Part shown: positions 24,293-31,799 of the stretch, one piece after another
How the letters are laid out: the number at the start of each line of letters is the position of its first letter
How positions within the stretch are numbered: the first letter of the stretch is position 1
Assembly: GCA_905250885.1 (NCBI GenBank)
Contig: CAJNOQ010001424.1
Span: 1-31,799 of the forward strand
Reading direction: 5' to 3'
Source of the DNA: Didymodactylos carnosus
Lineage: Eukaryota > Rotifera > Eurotatoria > Philodinida > Philodinidae
DNA: 31,799 bases
Translations under genes and position numbers: made by a program
The notes under the pieces: model-generated
What the model saw: the letters and a program-made list of their open reading frames with translations, nothing else
Databases searched by the model: none
What the model was told of the DNA's origin: nothing

Positions 24293-25420
24293 TTATATTG
24301 AGATTGTTGCAAGTTTATCATCACCAACAGTTACCGAAGAAGCTGAAACTGGCTGCGGTACAGGAGGAACGGTATTATCGCTCCACACTAGTTTTCGTTC
24401 AAAATATGGCCACCAAATGTATCGACGAATCAAACGTACAATTAATGGTACTAAAAGTTTATAAACTTTTGTAAGTCCACCAATTAAACCAATGATTGTT
24501 ATAATGATAAATATCGGTGTACTTCGACTCACATATGAATAAGTACAATATTGTGGTTGACAGGTATTGGAATAGAATTCGTATGATGCGTTATTATTCC
24601 ATTGTTCAATCATTAAATTTTGTACCAGTTCACCAACTGTTGTAGCTGTATTATACTGAGTTGTTAAAGACGAATTGAGAATTGTAACATTGTTATTTAA
24701 TGGATATTGTATACCATTGAGTAGTGATGATAAACATGTCTGATCATAGAAACACTGAAGATCAGAATGTAATACAGCATCAACAATATAACATCCCACG
24801 TAAATTCCTAAACGAGAAGATGAAAGACTAAAAGGTGTAAAAAAGGTATTAAAAATAATATATAAAATACCTGGTATACGCCAAATAAGTGCTATGTTAC
24901 TCGAAACATAACAATAATAATGGTTATCATAATAAGGAGAATTTATACTATAAATCGCAGGTTGTTGAAAGCAACTACGTGTTTCTATACAACCACATGA
25001 TTCATTCGTTGTCGTATTATAAATGCGATCATAATCATAAATATAATCCTCATACGATGCATATTCTAGTGGATGCGCCGCCACTAACACTGTATTTGTT
25101 AATAGATAAGACATTAATGTATTTCCTTGTGTTGTACTTTGAATTAATAGTAATGATCTTTTAAATGAATTTATTATTGTTTGTTTAAATGTAATAATAG
25201 TTTTTACTGCTTGCGATTCAAAGAAAGTCTTTGAAATAACATTAACTGATATGAATTTTGTTAAATTAAAGATATCTAACTGATAACTAACTGCTTCTTG
25301 AGTTAACTCACATAATTTTGATAATAGTTGAAATGCAACACTTGCTATTTGTCGAAAATCATCTTCGTTTGTTATGACAAGTAATGATACGTCATACTCA
25401 ACGTTATTTATCCATTGCAT
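24293..25420 (-). CDS. Rotifer-type membrane protein, 375 aa open frame
   Basis: A long uninterrupted minus-strand frame with no named function. Order: a helical region (residues 1-110) around LLVITNEDDFRQIASVAFQL; a Cys-containing extracellular-type region (about 130-250) with several N-x-S/T sites and CFYDQTCLSSLL; a paired-Cys motif CQPQYCTYSYVSRSTP (about 287-302); one strong membrane helix (303-332, with GLIGGLTKVYKLL); and a short basic-to-polar tail. This order (CFYxxxCL, then 'QLMIEQWN', then CQPxYCTY, then IIGLIGGL) is one I recognise from an abundant uncharacterised family in bdelloid rotifer genomes; that is recall, not a search result. The start used (25418-25420) is internal: the conserved protein clearly continues upstream in the same frame past a TGA (see the adjoining feature), so this is either a truncated product or a pseudogene. 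It is single-exon over this length. Confidence 0.65.
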   Translation of the reverse strand: MQWINNVEYDVSLLVITNEDDFRQIASVAFQLLSKLCELTQEAVSYQLDIFNLTKFISVNVISKTFFESQAVKTIITFKQTIINSFKRSLLLIQSTTQGNTLMSYLLTNTVLVAAHPLEYASYEDYIYDYDRIYNTTTNESCGCIETRSCFQQPAIYSINSPYYDNHYYCYVSSNIALIWRIPGILYIIFNTFFTPFSLSSSRLGIYVGCYIVDAVLHSDLQCFYDQTCLSSLLNGIQYPLNNNVTILNSSLTTQYNTATTVGELVQNLMIEQWNNNASYEFYSNTCQPQYCTYSYVSRSTPIFIIITIIGLIGGLTKVYKLLVPLIVRLIRRYIWWPYFERKLVWSDNTVPPVPQPVSASSVTVGDDKLATISI

Positions 25421-25603
25421 AGTAATAAAGTCTGACTGACAAATTTGATGATATTTAGGTTGAAATGAGACTAATTTTTGTCAGTCAACTATACTATTAG
25501 AACATGGACCTTGAAGTGTTTGTGAATATTTTTGATATATTATTCGGTTGATATTCGTAGGATTTTGAATAGTTATGCTGTAATGCATGAGATAAGAAAA
25601 GAC
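25421..25603 (-). pseudogene. Upstream exon part of the same gene, with in-frame TGA
   Basis: The minus frame of the 375-codon open frame continues upstream: KYHQICQSDFITMQW leads into the start, and further up are SITIQNPTN, YSQTLQGPCSN and SIVD. In this rotifer family a 'TIQxP..YSxTLxCPCS' segment precedes 'F..VCxSDF', so this is genuine coding sequence. It is cut by one in-frame TGA at 25481-25483. An acceptor (ATATTAG|GTC) would start the exon at 25603. An upstream donor GCCAG|GTAACAAG near 25680 could define a short intron, but joining it gives a stop soon after, so I could not complete the N-terminus. Confidence 0.55.
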
Positions 25604-26498
25604 CTAATATGTAGAGAAACGCAGAATATCGAACGCTAATATGAGTGATGTGATTGAGCACCAATTCGGTTTCTTGTTACCTGGCGGCTGCCTCACGTTT
25701 TCCATCTAAAAGATGAACCATGGCGGTGCGTTTACAGTTTTTACTTTTTCGTAAGTACTGCATATACCAAGTTACGACCTGATTGTAGTAGTTTTAGCTT
25801 AAATTTATTTATTTGTTCATAAATTTTATCGATCTCAACTTGTTTCCTCAATCAATGTTTTGGTCTCCGCGTCAGATAAAATAATTTATCGTTTGTTGCA
25901 ATTTTTGTTTTCTTCTTTAAAAGCGTTTCTTTTGCTTTATGTGATTTAATCGCTAAAATCGTCGCAGACTACTACGACTACTCATGTCAAATATGAAACA
26001 AATAATAGTCTTTTTTCTTTTCTTTCAATAGGTGTTAGTGCTCAATTATTATATTATTAATGACATATAAAATCGCATATACCAGATGTATTTCTGTTCT
26101 AACAGAGTAATCTAAAGCTATGACAACAAAGAAACGTTTAGAAAAATAATTTCAAAACCAGTTCTGGTCAGATAGGATAGATTACAACACATTTCCTCTC
26201 AATGCTTACTGAGTTCAGGTTACAATTTCGTCTTACATTTAATATGATCAGTTGCGGATGGCTGTAAATTAATTTCATTTACGTATAAAATGTTATCAAT
26301 TGTCGTTGACTATCTACCTGTGTTTATTATGTCACACAAATTAACACTAACTATTAAATCATATTTTAAATTTTGCTGATCTTGAAATGTCGATATGAAA
26401 AAATGAATATTTTGATCACTATGATCTTTCTTATAATGTAGATTAATCATATTTTTCATATGTGACAACTTCTTTGGTACACTGTAATCTTAAATTAA
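25604..26498. other. No gene supported
   Basis: The expected N-terminal exons of the minus-strand membrane protein gene should lie in the first few hundred bases, but I could not find a frame-consistent exon. The rest is AT-rich without open frames of interest. Confidence 0.4.
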
Positions 26499-26776
26499 TT
26501 TCTAGTTTATAGAAAATCGACCGAAAAATCGTCGGGCATTTTCTAGTTTATAGAAATTCCTCGACGAATTTCCAGTTTTCTAGGAAATGTTGATTTTCTA
26601 CTTTATAGAGAATCGACTTGATTTTCCATACATTCGATTTTCTATAAAGGTGAAGAATCGCTGAGAGTTTTCTATAAATAATTTCCAAGAATCTGGAAAT
26701 TCGATTCTGATTTTCTATAAATTAGAAAATCCTCGGCAATTTTCTAGAAAGTGGAAATTCGCCCAGGAATTTCTAG
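26499..26776. repeat. Array of imperfect hairpin repeats (block 1)
   Basis: Units built on TTTTCTAGTTTATAGAAAAT recur about every 25-40 bases, joined by linkers resembling CGACGAGG or its complement: near 26499, 26541, 26593, 26639, 26668, 26713 and 26740. Each unit is itself an imperfect palindrome. Spacing and sequence are degenerate, as in an old satellite or a hairpin-rich transposon terminus. A second block lies at 27059-27180. Confidence 0.65.
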
Positions 26777-27058
26777 ACCAAATACTTATTCATCTTTTTG
26801 TTTTGCAATCAGTGTAGGTATAAGAGCGTCACGTAAAGACACTCATATTACACTTAAATCAATTTTGACAGTTTCTACTTTAGATCACAATTCTGCCTAC
26901 GTCAGCAAGAGTTTTGATTTAGGCAGAGACAGTGGTGGCGCGAAGTTTCGGTAGAAAGGTCCGAAAATCCGAGACGTTCGCCAGAACTCTCTCAAAAGCA
27001 TGAGCTGGATCAACCCTCATACAACCTGGTCGCGCCGGCACTCGGTGCAGACTCGCCA

Positions 27059-27180
27059 AGGAATTTTCAGTTTATAGAAAATGATCTTAAAAGAGTAAAA
27101 GGCTGGGCGGACTCTTTCTTGAAAATTATTTATGGAAATTCAACGAGGATTTTCTAGCTTGTTGGAAATTTATCGGTAAT
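27059..27180. repeat. Array of imperfect hairpin repeats (block 2) with LINE scrap
   Basis: Two or three further units of the TTTTC..TATAGAAAA family appear (27063-27082 and 27151-27173). They enclose 27085-27112, which repeats a piece of LINE reverse transcriptase found again at 27592-27619 with one difference. The DNA between the two blocks (26777-27058) is less AT-rich and looks like an insertion that split the array: CGCC(C/A)AGGAATTT occurs at both borders. Confidence 0.55.
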
Positions 27181-27192
27181 GGGATGGACATA

Positions 27193-27280
27193 TTATAAGA
27201 CCCTCCCACAATAAAAGACTCCCCTAAATAGAAGACCCTTCTTAAACTCATCTTACAAAAGTCAAAATAAAAGACCCCTT
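27193..27280. repeat. Short interspersed AAAAGACCCC repeats
   Basis: Four loose copies of ATAAAAGACCCC (starting near 27195, 27211, 27229 and 27267) occur in under 90 bases. This type of repeated terminus is seen at ends of DNA transposons, but no partner terminus was found in the window. Confidence 0.45.
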
Positions 27281-27435
27281 CTATTTTTCAATTTTTTAAT
27301 TATAAGTCTCGCATAATAATATATATGTTCCATTGAAAGCAAATTCTCTCGTCCTCTGAAGCGTATGAAGAAGAGAGTCATTTTTTTAGTAATTGTAATT
27401 TTTTAGTAGTATTTAAGTATTAGAGTCATTTTTTT

Positions 27436-28125
27436 AAAACGAATTGCTATCTAAAAGTATATTTCCTCACGAGTGGCAGCTTGCAAAAATTGTAACTTTG
27501 AATAAATCAAAACCAGACATTCCCTCCTGCGAACACACCCGATCAATATCCCTATTACCCACATACTCAAAACTGTATGAAAAAATTATTCTTAAAAGAG
27601 TAAAAGGCTAGGCGGACTCAAATAGTATTGTGTCTCCGGAATAATCTGGATTTAGGGATAATGGACTACTTCAAACACGTGTACTATCAATCTATCAGGA
27701 GGTAAAAAATAACCTTGCAGCAAATGTCCCTGTTGTATCTGTCTACGTAGATTATAAAAAAGTATACGACATGGCTTGGCACATGAGATTAATTGTTAAA
27801 CTCTGTAGACTATGGATGCCGCTTGAGCTTTTAAAATTGATTGTAAGTTGGTTACGTGACCGGAAAGCCTTCGTTATAGTCGGAAAGTTTAAATCGGGTA
27901 TTTTCAAGTACATAAGACTTCCTCAAGGTAGTGCACTAAGTCCTTTTATTTTTATTATCTTTCACACCGATTTAGTGAAATGCGAAGGAGCTTTTTCTGC
28001 CATCTGTTTGCCGACGATCTAAGTACAATTATTGTCCCTTCAGTTTCAAGTGGTTTGTCTAAAATGCTAAAATTTTTAAATGAGGAAGGTACGAAAGTGT
28101 GTAATAATCTCTTTAATTACTCACG
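27436..28125 (+). pseudogene. LINE reverse transcriptase fragment 1
   Basis: A plus-frame reverse transcriptase of a non-LTR retrotransposon. Order: HEWQLAKIVTLNKSKPD, RSISLLPTYSKLYEKIILKR, then SIVSPE and SGFRDN, VYVDYKKVYDMAWH (motif A, with its catalytic Asp), LPQGSALSP (motif B) and, one frame over, LFADDLSTIIV (motif C, FADD catalytic pair), then LKFLNEEGTKVCN. Defects: TAG after VKG (27605-27607), TAA within the PEQSGFR motif (27641-27643), and a one-frame shift at the T run near 27992. A related scrap at 27085-27112 has TGG where this copy has TAG, showing the stop is a decay mutation. The match ends abruptly around 28125. The endonuclease and C-terminal parts are absent. Confidence 0.85.
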
Positions 28126-28158
28126 CCCAGGGTGCTGCCTTTCACTGTACCTTTCCGC

Positions 28159-28257
28159 AGTGATTTTGTAGAACAAACATTTCTCTTGCATATGAGATGC
28201 AAACGGGCCGTAAGGATCAAGCTGTTTCTGAGATATTAAATAAACATTGATTTCATC
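28159..28257. repeat. 99-bp dispersed repeat, copy A
   Basis: From AGTGATTTTGTAGAACAAAC to TGATTTCATC this aligns with 29901-29998 in the same orientation, with roughly three quarters of positions identical, including TTTCTGAGATATT. It starts about 30 bases after reverse transcriptase fragment 1 stops matching. Confidence 0.7.
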
Positions 28258-28554
28258 CACAAATGGAGCTTCTGGTGATGACTAAAAAGTTAAGTTCACC
28301 TAATTCATGAACACTGCCATACGAAGGCGAGAGATCTTGGATTTCTTAGTTTTTCGATGAGCTCTTTCGAACTAGAATACTAAGAACAAAAAAAATTTTT
28401 AGCTCCGGTCACTATTCCCTTAGTAGGTCGGTTTTCTCACGGATCCTCTTAAGTATTATTCTCATTGTTTTAAACAACACGAAGTCAATTTTCTCTCACT
28501 AGCTGATGTACGTGCTTTCAATTATATTAACAACTTCAACAATGATTTAAATGA
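28258..28554. other. No gene seen between LINE fragments
   Basis: There are no open frames or motifs. It is likely degraded transposon or intergenic sequence. Confidence 0.4.
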
Positions 28555-29230
28555 GCTACCATCGAAGACCTTCTATTTACCAGGAATGATTTTCGATGGG
28601 CTATTAGAAGACTCAGAGCTAAACGATCATGTAGATCGGATAAAGTTTCAAACAAAATGATTAAACTCCTTCCACAATCTCATTATTCGTTTATTCTGGT
28701 AGCATTCAATAAACTTTTGACCACAAATTTATATTCGTCTCATTGGAAAACAGCAAAAATGCTCTTACTTCAGAAAGAAAAAACATCGTTGATCTCAATT
28801 GAGAAAACCAGACCGTTCTTACTAATATCATGTTTTGGTAAAGTTTTCGAAAAATGTATACTTATTTACATCAGACGATGGATGACAGAAAACAATATAC
28901 TCCCCGACGAACAATCAGGATTCAGACCAGCTCACTCAACAACAACAAGATTTGATCAATTTCTTGAAGACTGTACTACCGCACTAGAGCAACACACAGC
29001 ATCACTCATTATGTACATTGACTTTGTTAAAGCTTTTGACCAAATATGGCACGATATCCTCATTTACAAACTTGCTCAATTGAACTGTCCTCGTTAACTG
29101 CTCGGCTGGAACAGCATGTATTTAACTCGAAGATCATCATGTATACAAATGGGGAACGAAAAATCCAACATATTTTCTATTAAACGTGGTGTACCCCAAG
29201 ACTCGGGAATTTTTTTCGTTGTTCTCCTCT
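28555..29230 (+). pseudogene. LINE reverse transcriptase fragment 2 (different family)
   Basis: The plus frame is open from just after a TGA at 28552. It reads RSDKVSNKMIKLLPQSHYSF, HWKTAKMLLLQKEKTSLISI, RPFLLISCFGKVFEKCILIY, LPDEQSGFRPAHSTTTR, MYIDFVKAFDQIWH (motif A) and, after a TAA at 29095-29097, continues in the same frame to KRGVPQDSG (motif B, with the usual GVPQGS glycine replaced by Asp). Motif C is not visible. It overlaps the same domain region as fragment 1 but differs at nearly every position, so it derives from a distinct LINE family. The N-terminal endonuclease is absent. Confidence 0.85.
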
Positions 29231-29900
29231 CATATAGTACAATGAAATGTACGATTCAGTTTCTTTAGAGTGCTGTAAAGAAAGTAAAAGCTGTAATAAT
29301 CAAGCAATAACAGTCATACTTGAATCAAATGGCTAATACAAATGAAATATGTATTTTTAGTTCTAGAATATGAGAAGTATGTGTGCTTAGATCTGCTTTT
29401 TAACTCACCTTTCTAAAGTTTTTTGGGTACTCTCTAGTAGCAGTACAATAAGTTTAAAAGATTTACACAATATGTCAACTTTTTCTGAACAAGAACCTGC
29501 GTCACTATAGGAATATTTATCACTTTGTGCAGGTTTTTTTAATCTGAAACCTCTTAACTGACAATGTCATAAAATGTGCTCTAGTCATAATGATTCGTTA
29601 ATGAAACAGCCAAGATGTGATAGATATCTTTTGTAGAATAATCTTTTTCAAGCTTCCTATGACAAACGCCACACCGTCGGATTATATACCGACCAATCAA
29701 ACGCATTCCAAATCAATTCTAATGATTTTTGATCTCGAACTTTTTATTCATAGAAGACAATTATCACATCTTGGCGGTTTCATAACGAATCATAATGATT
29801 ACAGCATACTTTATGACATTGTACAAATTAACAGGTCTCAGCTATTTTAGTTTTTGCTTTTTGGCTGACCACAGTGTTTTCTCTGATTTTATCTTCTCAT
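29231..29900. other. No gene supported
   Basis: A 77-codon frame at 29617-29850 matches nothing I know and is not called. The stretch otherwise shows no structure. Confidence 0.4.
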
Positions 29901-29998
29901 AGTGACTTTGTAGAGCGAACATTTCCTTTCAGATGAGACGGGAACGGATCCTAACGGTTAAGCTATTTCTGAGATATTGGGCAAATATTGATCTCATC
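29901..29998. repeat. 99-bp dispersed repeat, copy B
   Basis: A diverged direct copy of 28159-28257. With copy A it brackets reverse transcriptase fragment 2 at a distance of 1.74 kb. Confidence 0.7.
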
Positions 29999-30463
29999 GA
30001 AAAAATCTGTTCTGCCGCATTTAAATCCTAATTTATTTTATTTTGTTTAAGTTCGGTTCCTTTGATTGTATTGTGGATACATACATACATTGGCATATAT
30101 ATTTATATACTTCCAATTTATTCGTTATTTTTAAAATAACGAGTATTGTCCCATGTAAGCAAGAGAATGTAATAAACGAAGATATTTACATTTACTACCA
30201 AGAAATATACCTCGAATACATTAGGTTTTGCACATTTTGTACGTATATGACTACACTTTTTATTTAAAGTTTCTTTAAATAACAGCACTGCTTTTCTGCT
30301 TTCATTGAGATGATATGGGAGCGTTTCAAAATGTATTTCAATCGGTCAGTCACTGTTCCGTTATTCCTGTGTTCCTTTATTCTACGACTATTCCTGTATT
30401 CTGCTGTTATACAATATTTCATTTTATAATAATTTTTATATAAATGTATACAGGAACTTCATT
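29999..30463. other. AT-rich gene-free stretch
   Basis: No coding or repeat structure is seen apart from low-complexity A/T runs. It directly precedes the left arm of the large inverted repeat, and may hold more of that arm if the matching right arm continues beyond the window end. Confidence 0.4.
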
Positions 30464-30979
30464 TTCTTTTCTAATTGATTTAATTACTTTCTTCAAACAC
30501 AATTAACCGCTATGTGTCAAAAGATTATTCTTTTATCAACCTATCAAAAATACATGTACTTGTCTTTTACAGTTTATCCTACTCTGATACTATTTAGACT
30601 TTCCTATATGAGAAATTCCTCCGGTTTTCTGTTTAAACAATAAAATAGGAAAAGAACAAACTTTATATTTTTATCAAATGTTCATATTTTATATATTCAA
30701 GGAGGACAATGCACAAAAAAAAATACATCAGTATCGTGAACAACTTGTGTATTTTAAACTAGTATAAAAGATGGAATTAGACCTCTAATTAATGTAATTT
30801 TAGTGCGCAAAGTTGGCAAAATACGAAATAAATTTACATTGTGCACTGTCCTCCTTGAATATATAAAATATGAACATTTGATGAAAATATAAAGTTTGTT
30901 CTTTTCCTATTTTATTGTTTAAACAGAAAACCAGAGAAATTTCTCATATAGGAAAGTCTAAATAGTATCAGAGTAGAAT

Positions 30980-31671
30980 CATACTTCATTTATCATCGTC
31001 GCGAACGGAGGCTTCTTCGTTTCTTTGCATCTCTTCCTCTGTACGATATTTTTATATATACATCGACCCTTGTGATTGCTCCTTGTCACGTTGCTATACA
31101 CGTGCCAATTTATTTCTATCACTTTGTTGGCTTAACTAATTATGTCTTCCGGGCCGTGGCCCTTACGGCCAGCAAGCAGTTATGGTCCCTCGATTCTTCG
31201 ACCTTTGTCCAGATATACAACGCCAACCTCTATGATAGTGAATCGAGCACATTCAATGTTAAGTGAGTACGCAGACGGCAATTACTATCCAGTACAACCT
31301 CAGCATCCTTATCCTTACCCCAGTCAACCGGTGTACTATCAGGACTATGATCAAAACATATCTTATGGCTACTCAGCACCTGATCAACAGAAACAACAAA
31401 TAGGTACGTTATCTACAACAACGATGAGTAACCAAGTGCAACTATCCAACCCTCAACCGGTGACAGTTCCTGCTACACCTAAAAATCGACGTACTCTTGC
31501 TAATATGGAAGAAGAGAATGATGAATTAAATGATTTTATAAATGATCCTACAACAAAAACAATAGAACGTAATCGTAAATATCAGAAAACAAACAATCAG
31601 TATGCGATGAATCATATGATGAATCATTCAACTTCACGATCAATAATAATAATAATAATAATAACAAAAAA
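30980..31671 (+). mobile_element. Retroposed insertion with 16-bp target site duplication
   Basis: The 16 bases AGTATCAGAGTAGAAT occur at 30964-30979 and again, identical, at 31672-31687. The left arm of the inverted repeat has the uninterrupted version of this site, proving the target and marking 30980-31671 as inserted. The insert ends in about seven AAT units then AAC and an A run directly before the second copy. Long target duplication, A-rich 3' tail and a 5' end without terminal repeats are the signature of target-primed (LINE-machinery) retroposition. Orientation is plus. The insert carries an open frame (31142-31684) but no LINE proteins, so it is a retrocopy of a cellular or unknown transcript, or a non-autonomous element. 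Confidence 0.8.
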
Positions 31672-31684
31672 AGTATCAGAGTAG
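31142..31684 (+). CDS. Orphan open frame inside the insertion, 180 aa
   Basis: The frame begins with an ATG after about 160 bases of non-coding leader. The N-terminus is SSGPWPLRPASSYGPSILRP, a Ser/Pro/Arg-rich low-complexity head; residues 46-75 are rich in Tyr, Pro and Gln (YYPVQPQHPYPYPSQPVYY); later come KNRRTLANMEEENDELNDF and TKTIERNRKYQKTNNQY. There is no signal peptide, membrane segment or named domain. The last residues (poly-Ile then TKKVSE) are only the AAT tail and the target duplication read through, so the source protein's true C-terminus is missing. It may be a 3'-truncated processed copy of a gene elsewhere; expression here is unproven. Function unknown. Confidence 0.4.
   Translation: MSSGPWPLRPASSYGPSILRPLSRYTTPTSMIVNRAHSMLSEYADGNYYPVQPQHPYPYPSQPVYYQDYDQNISYGYSAPDQQKQQIGTLSTTTMSNQVQLSNPQPVTVPATPKNRRTLANMEEENDELNDFINDPTTKTIERNRKYQKTNNQYAMNHMMNHSTSRSIIIIIIITKKVSE
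31642..31664. repeat. (AAT)n tail of the insertion
   Basis: About seven AAT units followed by AAC and an A run form the 3' end of the retroposed insert. Confidence 0.85.
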
Positions 31685-31799
31685 AATAAACTGTAAAAGA
31701 CAAGTACATGTATTTTTGATAGGTTGATAAAAGAATAATCTTTTGACACATAGCGGTTAATTGTGTTTGAAGAAAGTAATTAAATCAATTAGAAAAGAA

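Larger units (their letters stand above)
30464..31799. mobile_element. Large inverted repeat (foldback-like), right arm split by an insertion
   Basis: The left arm 30464-30714 is matched in reverse complement by 30841-30979 plus 31688-31799. Arms are very similar: from GGAGGACAATGCAC (30701-30714) against GTGCACTGTCCTCC (30841-30854) outward, only scattered single-base differences are seen. The central spacer is 126 bp (30715-30840) and non-coding. The outer end of the right arm is cut by the window end, so the full arm length is unknown (at least 251 bp). The right arm is interrupted by a 692-bp insertion with a target duplication (next feature). This could be a foldback/MITE-like transposon or a palindromic duplication. 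Confidence 0.85.

Noticed and set aside
25425..25492. Inverted GACTGACAAA / TTTGTCAGTC around the TGA-containing exon
   Set aside because: The 10-12 base arms lie in coding sequence that matches the rotifer family on both sides; most likely chance.
26751..26954. 67-codon plus-strand open frame
   Set aside because: It begins inside a hairpin repeat and shows no domain; the less AT-rich insert explains the lack of stops.
27000..27060. GC-richer stretch considered as a tRNA or rRNA piece
   Set aside because: No cloverleaf, A/B box pair or rRNA core motif could be matched.

Overview
This is an AT-rich eukaryotic (metazoan) window with one clear host gene set among decayed transposons. Four things point to a rotifer, most likely bdelloid: very short introns (55-70 bp) with GT..AG borders and pyrimidine-rich acceptors; a divergent but complete protocadherin; a protein with the layout of an abundant rotifer membrane-protein family (CQPxYCTY motif followed by a GLIGGL-type C-terminal membrane helix); and fragments of several transposon classes. 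The organism is an inference from gene style, not from a marker gene.

Layout. Bases 1-10376 hold no gene I can support: AT-rich DNA with a few microsatellites, small palindromes, and one 444-bp non-autonomous hAT-type element (3529-3972) with perfect terminal inverted repeats and an 8-bp target duplication. Bases 10407-15466 (+) encode a protocadherin of about 828 residues in eight exons; all splice phases join cleanly, and a single 2.2-kb intron separates the membrane-spanning exon from the cytoplasmic exons. Bases 15551-18080 are empty of genes. A 330-bp cluster with nine ACGCGT sites in a longer degenerate motif follows (18080-18460).

From about 19 kb to the end the window is a transposon graveyard with host gene fragments. 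It holds, in order: a frameshifted CMC/CACTA-like transposase remnant (-, 19019-20242); a frameshifted Helitron/PIF1-type helicase remnant (-, 20449-21110); two HEAT-like coding fragments in opposite orientation (21570-21764 on -, 21849-23190 on +); a small foldback element (23400-23592); a LINE endonuclease fragment (about 23700-23870); the rotifer-type membrane protein gene on - (24293-25603, one in-frame TGA); an array of imperfect hairpin repeats (26499-26776 and 27059-27180); and two different LINE reverse transcriptase fragments (27436-28125 and 28555-29230), the second flanked by two diverged copies of a 99-bp repeat.

The last 1.3 kb is the most informative structure. It is a large inverted repeat (left arm 30464-30714, right arm starting at 30841) whose right arm is split by a 692-bp insertion carrying a 180-codon open frame. 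The insertion ends in an (AAT)n/A-rich tail and is bracketed by a perfect 16-bp target site duplication, the signature of LINE-type retroposition. I found no rRNA, tRNA or CRISPR, and no coherent new multi-gene system. The unusual content is in repeats and rearrangements.
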